A stretch of DNA of 64,000 nt, taken from the NCBI GenBank assembly GCA_022432975.1, contig CM039509.1, positions 8,525,075 to 8,589,074 of the forward strand, written 5' to 3'. Under the pieces are notes generated by a model, which ran no database searches, was not told the DNA's origin, and worked only from the letters and a program-made list of their open reading frames with translations. Positions 55,175 to 64,000 of this stretch are shown piece after piece. The position numbers and the translations under genes are program-made. This DNA is from Begonia masoniana. Its lineage: Eukaryota; Streptophyta; Magnoliopsida; Cucurbitales; Begoniaceae. Positions within the stretch are counted from its first letter, which is position 1. Each line of letters starts with the position of its first letter.

Positions 55175-57001
55175 TGTAACACCCGACATTTTGGCCATGT
55201 AATAATCTATTGAATTATTGTATGGATTTAAATTGCCATAAATACAATAACTATTTTATTGTAAATTTTGGAGCATTTAGTGTGGGGAGAACCAAACTAA
55301 TGTGTAACTAAACTAAACACTAAGTTTAAAATGCATGGAAGGGTAAATCGTGGAGAAATTAAGGTTGGTGGGAGATAGCTAATGGTTGAGTGACATCTGG
55401 CAACTTGTTGAAGAAGCTAAGTTCCTCCTTCTACGTGAAACCCTCTTCATTTCACTTCTCTGCTCTCTCTCCATTCTCTTCTCGGCATTCTCTCTTCCAG
55501 TCGACAATCAGCCATCGAAGCTACTTCGATCTCCTCGGCTCCTTTCTGTTTTTCTACTAGGGTAAGCATCTTTTAAATGCTAACAAGTTTGGACAAGTTT
55601 TAAGTGAGTTTTGGTTGGAGTGAAGGATTGTGATACTTTGGTAAAACTCACTGTTTTTGGATGAAAACACACGGATTTGTTTTCTAAGGGTTTGAATGAG
55701 TTGGAACAAATTCTTCTAAATTATTTGTTAGCATTTGCAGCTTGTTTATTTTCTGAACGTGCATGTACAGGTTCAAGCATTTCCGAGACGTTCAGGACTA
55801 TCAACTCTGCAGCAACAGGTAAGTTCATATCCGTAGGCTGGCCCTTAAGGCCCTACATCTCGGAGGTACTAGGTTTTACATTCTGTTGGCTGGTTTCGGG
55901 TAGAAGGGTTAGAGTTAAGTTCTGTGGTTTCTGTTGTTTTATCTTCTTGTTCTCTGCTGTATCAACTGTAAGCACTGTAAATGTCCATGCATATACGATT
56001 TTCTGAAAGATCATGCAAAACTGTTTTCTGTACACGGTTTTGAAGTTAAGCAAGATAAAATCTGACTGAAATGTACCGGTTAAGTGCGAGACGGGGACTG
56101 GCCTCCTGATCTGTTTCTGTACTGTACTGTATTACTGTTTGTGCCTGATAGTGCACCCACTGTTCTCCAGTTCCCCTATAAGCCCCACTTATATCCCTCT
56201 GCCACTAAAACGTAATGTTCTATACTGTCACTGTATTTCTGAAAACCGCATGCATAGCATTTTGCATCACCACATATTTGTTATGTTCTTACTGAGTTTT
56301 AGACTCATACGTGAACTCCCTGATGTAGGTACTGAGCCTGAAAATGAGGACTTTATGTCTCAGTTTGATGAATAGGTGGCTGGTGGTTTGAGCTCTTGGG
56401 GGTGGTTGCTGAAGCTAGACAAAAATTCTGTCCTGAGGTTTAAATTTTTAAAGCATAGTCTATATCTGTAAAGTTTTCTGAAAATTCTGGCTTTGTTGTA
56501 AAAACTCTGTAAAAACTTCCGTTTTGGGAAAGTCAACAAATATATGTTAGGTTCTGTACTGATCCTCAGATTTTAAAACAATGTACAGATTTTGATGTCT
56601 AAGTTTTAAAAACTACTGTATTTGACAGTTGAATTTAGGTTCTGAATATTCTGGAATTGTTTGGGATATTATTTGTTAGCTTGTGTATGGATGACTTCGG
56701 GTTTTAGAGTTATCCATGCCGTCTGTTTTCTTGAAAATCCTGTCGTGTTCCTTTAAACATGTGTTCAAGTTATGTTTTTAAATCAGTCTCTGAAGTTTGA
56801 AGTTTTTATGCCTTCTGTTGTGCTCGAGAACCACGTTTTGAATTGGTATGAGAATCTGAGTCTTTCATGTTTTCTGTTTTTCTGCTCTCTGTTGGTAAGT
56901 CTTCCTGTTAAAAGCTGTCAAACCTTGTCTTTAAAACTATGTCTTCCGATTACATCCACCTGTGAACTCAATTCTGTTTGTGGTTCACATCCACCGGTTA
57001 T
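55175..57001 (+). mobile_element. Family Z LTR copy 1, interrupted on the right
   Basis: Starts TGTAACACCCGACATTTTGG inside family X copy 4 and is the reverse-oriented relative of the solo LTR at 61764-63633. It is cut at 57001 by the LARD. Sense plus: pyrimidine-rich leader 55430-55550, donor CTAGGGTAAGC near 55560, middle exon 55771-55818, donor CAG-GTAAGT, hairpin TGAGT-TTTAG-ACTCA at 56293-56306, acceptor GATGTAG 56322-56328, acidic exon 56329-56375 (GTEPENEDFMSQFDE). Confidence 0.8.
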
Positions 57002-58406
57002 TGTAGGATCGAGATTGTCTAAGAGGGGGTGAATTAGACCTTTTTAATTTCTAAATATCTCTTAAGCTAACAGCAAGCAAACAATTAGTAAAAGTAAAAA
57101 GAGAGAGAAAGAAAAAACCAACACAGAAGTTTTTACGTGGTTCGGCTCAGCCTAGCCTACATCCACGCTTCAAGGTTCACCCCTTGAAGATCCTTAACCT
57201 TCTCCTCGAGAATAATCAGATCGGAATTCCGGGCTCCGATCAACTGCCTTTACAATACATGATTATACTTTGCGGGCGATAATCCACAGCCTTTACAGAT
57301 TTTGAATAAGTAAAAATATATGTCACAGTCTAAACTCTCTCACGGAATAAATCTCAAGTTTTGAATCTGAGAGGAGAGTAGATAGAGTTACAGAGTATGA
57401 ATGATTTCGCAAGTTAGGGCTTAGTAATTCAAATTGCAAAAGTTGTATCTTTGTGCTCTAACCTCGGCTTAAATACTCTGTCTTCAGAATCGGCTTGACT
57501 TCAATGCTCCTTATCCAATAATAGAAACCTTGTTACCGTTGGAGCAGCTTTCGTACAATTTCAGGTAGCCGTTGCCGTCTGTAGTTGCAAGTCGTCGTCG
57601 CCATTAAAGATTTTGAGTTAATGCTGAAAACGACGTCACTGTAGCTTCGCGGCTATTTTAAATTCTAGCGGAAGATCACCGGATGAAGAAGCTTTAAACA
57701 ATCGGCAGGTGAAGCTTGAAAGTTATCGGCATGTGAAGCTTTAACACTGTCGGTATGTGTAGCTTGAAATGTTATCGGCAGATGCACCTTAAGATTCTAT
57801 CGGCAGAAGTATCTTGAAAGCCCATCGGCAGAAGCATCTTGAAAGGCCATCGGCAGGAGCAAGTCTTGAGCTTCATCGGCATGAGCAGCTTGAGCTTCAT
57901 CGGCAGATGTAACTTAAACTTCATCGGCATGAGCAATTTGAGCTTCATCGGCAGATGTAACTTAAACTTCATCGGCATGAGCAACTTGAGCTTCATCGGC
58001 AGATGTAACTTAAACTTCATCGGCATGAGCAATTTGAGCTTCATCGGCAGATGTAACTTAAACTTCATCGGCATGAGCAACTTGAGCTTCATCGGCAGAT
58101 GTAACTTAAACTTCATCGGCATGAGCAATTTGAGCTTCATCGGCAGATGTAACTTAAACTTCATCTGTATGAGCAAGTCTTGAGCTTCATCAGCCAAAAC
58201 ACGTCTTGTACTCTATCGGCAGATGCCTTGTACACTCAACCAATATTATTAGACACTAAAATACCATTTTCAAGGGTATTTCCAAAGGATTAAAAATCAA
58301 AGGCATAATTCAATAATCTCATTTTATAAACATGATCAAATTACATATTTATCATTAAATACATCATCAAAAACAAGTTTAGACTTAAAACCCATTTAAG
58401 TCAACA
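57002..58406 (-). repeat. 3' LTR of the LARD-like element
   Basis: Contains the sequence GTGGTTCGGCTCAGCC common in plant LTRs with a spliced leader, and toward its end (sense-strand 5' part) ATCGGCA repeats from 57690 onward. The plus-strand start includes GTCTAAGAGGGGGTGAATTA, often seen at ends of plant LTR elements. Confidence 0.7.
57690..58190. repeat. 24/48-bp tandem array in the LARD LTR
   Basis: From about 57889 to 58165 a 48-bp unit (two diverged 24-bp halves, cores CTTCATCGGCAGATGTAACT and CTTCATCGGCATGAGCAA) repeats five to six times almost perfectly. Looser 24-bp versions extend left to 57690. Translated frames (MKFKLHLP/MKLKLLMP) are by-products. Confidence 0.88.
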
Positions 58407-58420
58407 ATCTCTCCCTTTTT
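58407..58420 (-). other. Polypurine tract of the LARD-like element
   Basis: The minus strand reads AAAAAGGGAGAGAT adjoining the LTR boundary at 58406. Confidence 0.7.
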
Positions 58421-58730
58421 GATGATGACAAAATATAAATTTGATTAAGTAATTATTCTCCCCCATAATCCTAGCTCCCCCATAGTAAGTGCATATTATC
58501 CATAAACATGCATATATCCAGATTGCCAAAATATGCAAGCACAAAAAAAAAAAAAAAAAACATAGTAACTAATTCCATATGCATATCCAAATATAAATCA
58601 AATGTATTCTCTCCCATTGACATTATCAAAAACAAGCAATTAGAAAAAAAAGGTTTAAAACAAAGCAGAAAAACCAGCAGAGTAATTGCATTAGAAAATC
58701 AAGAAATGTGTATACAAGAAATCAAGACTG
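58421..58730 (-). other. LARD 3' untranslated stretch
   Basis: AT-rich, with an A18-type homopolymer near 58543 and no coding potential recognised. Confidence 0.5.
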
Positions 58731-59144
58731 TTATTTAAAGAAAGCTACAAAATGTGACCAAAAAGCTTGGCTAATCCAAGCAGGCACTTCACAGTTTGAA
58801 TTAAGATAAGCATCTACAAGTGCTGGAAGTGAGTGAATATCTACAGTGAGAGGAGGCTGATAAGGCACGAGTGTCAGGCATGGAGTAGTCACTGGCTGAG
58901 GTGTAGCAGATGGAGAGGGGCCTTGATACACCACCATGTCCATACATGGAGGAGTGTCGACAGGAGGAGCAGCAGTAGACGCATCAGGAGGAGAGAATGC
59001 AAATTCAGTCTCCTGAAGATCCAGTGTCGTGAAACGCACATCTTCATAAACTGCAGGCCGGGAAAAGGGAAGAAAAAGATCTTCATAGCAAGCCGCTGGA
59101 ACACTGACTGAACTAGATGGTTCGGGTTCAGGGACAGGTTTCAA
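58731..59144 (-). pseudogene. LARD ORF, C-terminal Pro/Ser-rich part
   Basis: A 137-codon frame, low complexity and rich in Pro, Ser and Val (KPVPEPEPSSSVSVPAACYE, then PPVDTPPCMDMVVYQGPSPS), ending NCEVPAWISQAFWSHFVAFF. It overlaps the preceding frame by four bases at a +1 shift, so it is probably the continuation of one protein after a frameshift. Not recognised as a known domain. Confidence 0.5.
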
Positions 59145-59350
59145 GGCTTCATTCGCCTATCAGCATCCACTTTCAGAGACAACAAACCAAGACCGGTATC
59201 TAAATCCTTGCTCATGTCATTTCGAGTCTTGGCTAGCTTGGCATCAAGTGATTGTTCAATCCTACTTTCAAGGGAACTGAGAGCAGTCTCAAGGCGGGCA
59301 ATGGAAGACTGCAGATCAAGACTTTTCCTCACGTTGTACCTCTCCTTTGA
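59141..59350 (-). pseudogene. LARD ORF, coiled-coil part
   Basis: Reads VRKSLDLQSSIARLETALSS, then LESRIEQSLDAKLAKTRNDM with Leu/Ile heptads, the coiled coil that typically follows the Pro-rich linker in such plant ORFs. It is separated from the N-terminal domain by the 17-bp array. Confidence 0.5.
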
Positions 59351-59478
59351 TATGTCTTTAGAGGAGCAGAGGAACTGATGAATGAAAGAATGATGAGACG
59401 TGACTAGTGTCGTAGTTACAGCTAGTGGGCTGTTGGACTGGAAGAGGGTGTGGAACAGTGGAGGAGAGGTGAACTGGT

Positions 59479-61298
59479 GAAGAGGTTGGACTGGCGAAGA
59501 GGTTGGACTGGCGAAGAGGGTTGGACTGGCGAAGAGGTTGGACTGGCGAAGAGGTTGGACTGGCGAAGAGGTTGGACTGGCGAAGAGGTTGGACTGGCGA
59601 AGAGGTTGGACTGGCGAAGAGGTTGGACTGGCGAAGAGGTTGGACTGGCGAAGAGGTTGGACTGGCGAAGAGGTTGGACTGGCGAAGAGGTTGGACTGGC
59701 GAAGAGGTTGGACTGGCGAAGAGGTTGGACTGGCGAAGAGGTTGGACTGGCGAAGAGGTTGGACTGGCGAAGAGGTTGGACTGGCGAAGAGGTTGGACTG
59801 GCGAAGAGGTTGGACTGGCGAAGAGGTTGGACTGGCGAAGAGGTTGGACTGGCGAAGAGGTTGGACTGGCGAAGAGGTTGGACTGGCGAAGAGGTTGGAC
59901 TGGCGAAGAGGTTGGACTGGCGAAGAGGTTGGACTGGCGAAGAGGTTGGACTGGCGAAGAGGTTGGACTGGCGAAGAGGTTGGACTGGCGAAGAGGTTGG
60001 ACTGGCGAAGAGGTTGGACTGGCGAAGAGGTTGGACTGGCGAAGAGGTTGGACTGGCGAAGAGGTTGGACTGGCGAAGAGGTTGGACTGGCGAAGAGGTT
60101 GGACTGGCGAAGAGGTTGGACTGGCGAAGAGGTTGGACTGGCGAAGAGGTTGGACTGGCGAAGAGGTTGGACTGGCGAAGAGGTTGGACTGGCGAAGAGG
60201 TTGGACTGGCGAAGAGGTTGGACTGGCGAAGAGGTTGGACTGGCGAAGAGGTTGGACTGGCGAAGAGGTTGGACTGGCGAAGAGGTTGGACTGGCGAAGA
60301 GGTTGGACTGGCGAAGAGGTTGGACTGGCGAAGAGGTTGGACTGGCGAAGAGGTTGGACTGGCGAAGAGGTTGGACTGGCGAAGAGGTTGGACTGGCGAA
60401 GAGGTTGGACTGGCGAAGAGGTTGGACTGGCGAAGAGGTTGGACTGGCGAAGAGGTTGGACTGGCGAAGAGGTTGGACTGGCGAAGAGGTTGGACTGGCG
60501 AAGAGGTTGGACTGGCGAAGAGGTTGGACTGGCGAAGAGGTTGGACTGGCGAAGAGGTTGGACTGGCGAAGAGGTTGGACTGGCGAAGAGGTTGGACTGG
60601 CGAAGAGGTTGGACTGGCGAAGAGGTTGGACTGGCGAAGAGGTTGGACTGGCGAAGAGGTTGGACTGGCGAAGAGGTTGGACTGGCGAAGAGGTTGGACT
60701 GGCGAAGAGGTTGGACTGGCGAAGAGGTTGGACTGGCGAAGAGGTTGGACTGGCGAAGAGGTTGGACTGGCGAAGAGGTTGGACTGGCGAAGAGGTTGGA
60801 CTGGCGAAGAGGTTGGACTGGCGAAGAGGTTGGACTGGCGAAGAGGTTGGACTGGCGAAGAGGTTGGACTGGCGAAGAGGTTGGACTGGCGAAGAGGTTG
60901 GACTGGCGAAGAGGTTGGACTGGCGAAGAGGTTGGACTGGCGAAGAGGTTGGACTGGCGAAGAGGTTGGACTGGCGAAGAGGTTGGACTGGCGAAGAGGT
61001 TGGACTGGCGAAGAGGTTGGACTGGCGAAGAGGTTGGACTGGCGAAGAGGTTGGACTGGCGAAGAGGTTGGACTGGCGAAGAGGTTGGACTGGCGAAGAG
61101 GTTGGACTGGCGAAGAGGTTGGACTGGCGAAGAGGTTGGACTGGCGAAGAGGTTGGACTGGCGAAGAGGTTGGACTGGCGAAGAGGTTGGACTGGCGAAG
61201 AGGTTGGACTGGCGAAGAGGTTGGACTGGCGAAGAGGTTGGACTGGCGAAGAGGTTGGACTGGCGAAGAGGTTGGACTGGCGAAGAGGTTGGACTGGC
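59479..61298. repeat. 17-bp minisatellite, about 107 copies, open in all six frames
   Basis: The unit GAAGAGGTTGGACTGGC repeats without a visible substitution from 59479 to 61298. One unit near 59515-59525 has an extra G, making 1820 bases. A degenerate unit precedes it (59462-59478). Because 17 is not a multiple of 3 and no frame contains a stop, every frame of a strand yields the same 17-residue repeat: EEVGLAKRLDWRRGWTG on plus and RQSNLFASPTSSPVQPL on minus. It lies in the linker of the LARD ORF (minus strand). The apparent 600-residue plus-strand proteins are by-products. Confidence 0.95.
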
Positions 61299-61366
61299 GA
61301 AATTGCGTCTCAAATGTTTGCATTTTAATGATCAGGAGTTTGGTTGGGATCCAAAAGCAATGTTCT

Positions 61367-61763
61367 TTAAAAATCTTGACCCTCAGCAGTACCAAAGAAA
61401 GGAGGCTCAGTGCCAGACACAAACTTGTAAGGGCAGCTATCTAAATGCGGGACCTCCAGAAGAGCATTGATAAACTGAGGTGTAATCTCTATGTGCTTGT
61501 TATACACATAGCTCCTAATAATGGATAAATCAGAAGTGAAAACTATATTGGCATAGAACATCCTAATTGCTTCCGGGTAATAATAAGAATCTACATCAAA
61601 CAGTCCTATCAACCCGAGGTCCGTCAAGGGTTCGACAATATTCAGGCCAGCTAAGTCGTCAAAGTAAATACCTCGACTGGGAATAAGAGACTTATGCTTA
61701 TAATCGTCATGGTACCGTAGCTCAGCAGCTTTAGTGAGGAAAAACAGAGATGGAAAATCCTTT
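61367..61763 (-). pseudogene. LARD ORF, conserved plant-transposon-protein domain
   Basis: Continues in frame from 63634 once the solo LTR and one CCTTT are removed: DFPSLFFLTKAAELRYHDDY, then GIYFDDLAGLNIVEPLTDLG, then YYPEAIRMFYANIVFTSDLS, then SYVYNKHIEITPQFINALLE. The G-hydrophobic-YPEAIR-FYAN and IT---IN-LLEVP pattern is that of the putative plant transposon protein family (Transposase_32 in Pfam, as I recall it), found in LARD-type elements; its biochemical role is unknown. The frame stops at TAA 61369-61367 shortly before the minisatellite. Confidence 0.68.
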
Positions 61764-63633
61764 TGTGACGGCCCAAAACCGGACCCGATCGGGATCCAAG
61801 AACCGAGCCGTCACTCCGGGACATTTACAGAAAACGGGGACAACTATATTTTTTTTTTCGACTTTTTAAAACTCACGGACATTTAAAAAGGATGACATAA
61901 AATAAAGTAAAAGTGAAATAAATAAACATAAACTGTAAATCATACAGTGGAAGACTTACAGTAGATGACAAGGGTGGATGACAGGGGTGGATGACAGAAT
62001 TGACTGGGGCGGATGACTGGGGCGGATGACTGGGGTTGGATGACTGAATTGACTTTGACTGGGGCCGATGACTGGGGCGGATGACTGGGGGTGGATGACA
62101 GAATTGACTTTGACTGGGGCGGATGACTGGGGCGGATGACTGAATTGACTTTGACTGGGGCGGATGACTGGGGCGGATGACTAAGGCATATAACTGGGCG
62201 GATGACTGAATTGACTTTGACTGGGGCGGATGACTGAATTGACTGGGGCGGATGACTAAGGCATATAACTGGGCGGATGACTAAGGCATATAACTAGGCG
62301 GATGACTGAATTGACTTTGACTGGGGCAGATGACAGAATTGACTGGGGCGGATGACTAAGGCATATAACTGGGCGGATGACTAAGGCATATAACTGGGCG
62401 GATGACTAAATTTAACAGGATGACATATATACAGAAAACATAAGAACAGAAGGCACGAAACTTCAAATTTTACTAAACAAAATTTACTAAAAACCCGATT
62501 CAAAACATAGTTTTAAAAAAACATACTTGACAACATGACAGAGATTCGAGAAAACAAACTGCATGGATAGCTCTAAAACTCGAGACAATCCATGCACACA
62601 CTAACAGAGAAAACTCAAGGCAGTTCCAGAATATTTCAAAATATACATTCAACTGTCAAACAGAAGTTTTAAAGAAAAACATCAACACAGATTTTATACC
62701 TCGTTTTGAAGATCCCAAAACTTTTACAGAACTTGACATACACTTCAAACGTTTTAAAACCCCAAAACAACTTGTACAAAACTTGACATAACTTTACATA
62801 AAACACATTCTCACAGGAATGACATTTGTCTGACTGCAGCAACCATCCCGTGAGCTCCTCCCGCCAACTACATCAACTCATCAGTTTGAGGTTCAAGCTT
62901 CTCATCTGGAGGATCCGTACCTACAACAGGGAGTTCAACTATGAGCCTAGAGCTCAGCAAGAACATACAATGCAGAGTGATGAACGTGCTATGCATGAAT
63001 CTTTTTCAAATACGTGAACATTAACCTAGTACCTTCGTATTGTAGGGCCTTAAGGGCCAAACCTATACGTATGAACTTACCTGTGGTCCGAAATGCAGCA
63101 AACTTGATCGCACGAGCACTGTGGTTCACGAACCTATAGCATGCATAAACGGACATTAACCCTAAACATCACGAAACTAGCAAATAAATAAACTAAAAAT
63201 CGTTTTCTATCTAAGATGATTACCTTAGACCGAAAAGCAGGAGGAAAATCAGAGAAGGAAGAAACTCCTTGCGTTGGTTTTCCTTAACCGAAAGAGAGAA
63301 GCAGAGAGGAAAATGAGAGAGAGCAGAGAGGGAAATGTCTCACGTAGGAGGAAGAGAAGGAAATGGGATACATGGCTTGACTTCTTCCACAAGTTTGCCA
63401 AGTGTCAATCATCCATTTGATTTCTCCCACCAACCTTAATTTCTTCCTAATTTGCCCTTCCATTAGTTTTTATCTAAAACATTATTTAGTTAATCGATTC
63501 GGTCTCACGAATCACCCTCGTTCGATTAAACACATCAACAATTTTATTAAAAACAATCATTGCATTAATATCGGAGAAATTCCGCTTACATATTCGGGGA
63601 ATTATTACATAGGCAAAAATGCCGGGTGTTACA
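61764..63633 (-). mobile_element. Solo LTR, family Z copy 2
   Basis: 1870 bp, ends TGTGACGGCCC and CGGGTGTTACA, target duplication CCTTT (61759-61763 and 63634-63638). Minus-strand module: donor CTAAG-GTAATC near 63227, middle exon 63133-63081 ending KFAAFRTT, donor CAG-GTAAGT, hairpin TGAGC-TCTAG-GCTCA at 62956-62942, acceptor GTTGTAG, acidic exon 62920-62868 (GTDPPDEKLEPQTDELM). Confidence 0.88.
61970..62405. repeat. GGATGACTGGGGC tandem array
   Basis: Interleaved units of about 13 bases (GGATGACTGGGGC), longer ones with GAATTGACTTTGACT, and ones with TAAGGCATATAACT, all around a GGATGACT core. It sits in the 3' third of the LTR in sense direction, as the palindromes of families X and V do. 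Confidence 0.88.
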
Positions 63634-63724
63634 CCTTTGCCCCTGGAATCTCACGAGGAGGTCGAGCTGAGACTTTGGCCTTCTTCTTGGCCGGTTGTGG
63701 AACTGCGCGAGATGATGAAGACAT
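63634..63724 (-). pseudogene. LARD ORF, N-terminus
   Basis: ATG at 63724-63722 opens MSSSSRAVPQPAKKKAKVSA, then RPPREIPGAK, a Ser-rich then Lys-rich (nuclear-localisation-like) start, interrupted by solo LTR Z copy 2. The frame is preserved across the insertion. Confidence 0.62.
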
Positions 63725-64000
63725 TGACGAGGATGAAAAACCTAGAGAGAGCGAGAGAGGTTTCTGGCTGAAGACTTTCTGAAAGAGCGCGAAAATGTGA
63801 AGCGTCTTTGAAAAGAAGCAGAGTTTAAATGAAAAAAGGGCATCGCCCGATGAGATGAAGTCACACGTGTAGGACAGGTTAACCCGATGGGTAACACGTG
63901 TCGGTAGATTAAGGAATTCATCTTCCGATGCCTTCAGAGAGTATGAATCTGCCGATACCTACTGGTAGACATCCGATGCCTATTGAAGAACACAGCATCT
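63725..64000 (-). other. LARD 5' untranslated region (partial)
   Basis: No ORF of note. The end (63895-64000) carries diverged TGCCGAT/ATCGGCA units like those in the LARD LTR, suggesting the 5' LTR or its neighbourhood starts near or beyond the window edge. Confidence 0.45.

Larger units (their letters stand above)
57002..64000 (-). mobile_element. LARD-like LTR element with a plant-transposon-protein ORF, 5' end outside window
   Basis: 3' LTR at 57002-58406 (TGTAGGATCGAG to AAGTCAACA), purine tract AAAAAGGGAGAG on the minus strand directly after it, and a long internal region with one ORF series but no protease, RT or integrase. This fits a large retrotransposon derivative or another non-autonomous LTR element. 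The 5' LTR and primer site would lie right of the window. A solo LTR of family Z is inserted in its ORF at 61764-63633. Confidence 0.72.

Noticed and set aside
57889..58190. CRISPR-like array (regular 48-bp repeats)
   Set aside because: Contiguous tandem units with no unique spacers, in a plant LTR.
59450..61470. Plus-strand frames of over 650 codons (WRRGWTGEEVGLAK repeats)
   Set aside because: They arise only because the 17-bp unit has no stop in any frame. Three plus-strand and two minus-strand versions coexist, and the flanking codons match no family.
63402..63782. 126-codon plus-strand frame at the solo LTR/LARD boundary
   Set aside because: It crosses a transposon boundary and is antisense to the LARD ORF start.

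Overview
The window is plant nuclear DNA, almost certainly from a eudicot. It holds two broken host genes with GT-AG introns or plant-only families: an NRT1/PTR (NPF7-type) transporter and a DUF1635-type coiled-coil protein. They are buried in Ty3/gypsy chromovirus elements, 5S-bearing Cassandra TRIMs, a hAT transposon and an integrated Caulimoviridae genome. The species cannot be named from sequence alone. No gene in the window appears intact.

Left part (1-40239). This is one nested stack. The outermost element is a plus-oriented chromovirus whose 5' LTR runs off the left edge and whose 3' LTR ends at 40239. A solo LTR (family X; target duplication TAATA) lies in its internal region at 1875-31902. 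That LTR is split at its AT tract by 27 kb containing a minus-oriented Tekay-like chromovirus (A), an AT microsatellite, a fragment of endogenous pararetrovirus (EPRV), a second copy of the same chromovirus-microsatellite-EPRV block (B), an almost complete EPRV genome, a second EPRV fragment and another AT microsatellite. The 3' LTR of the outer element holds solo LTR W (duplication TGCAT), which holds solo LTR V (duplication GGAGC).

Middle (40240-51650). The NPF7-like gene lost its reading frame to a Cassandra TRIM, whose 3' LTR was later hit by a hAT element (8-bp duplication GCCGTGAG). The adjacent DUF1635-like gene was hit three times: by a Cassandra TRIM (GCTTG), a family X solo LTR (TAAAT) and an inverted family X solo LTR (CTCGC).

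Right part (51650-64000). A large fold-back element is followed by a second nest: family X LTR, then family Z LTR, then a minus-oriented LARD-like element, then another family Z solo LTR (CCTTT). The first three continue past the right edge. The LARD carries a plant-transposon-protein ORF and a homogeneous array of about 107 copies of a 17-bp unit that is open in all six frames.

The most unusual signal spans elements. At least five LTR families (X, W, V, Z and the chromovirus LTR) share, on their sense strand, a split-gene-like module: a short middle exon, a GTAAGT donor, an intron containing a hairpin whose stem sequence changes with compensating substitutions, a GATGTAG-type acceptor, and a short acidic, often Pro-rich, reading frame joined in phase 1. 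The peptide is conserved between diverged family X copies.
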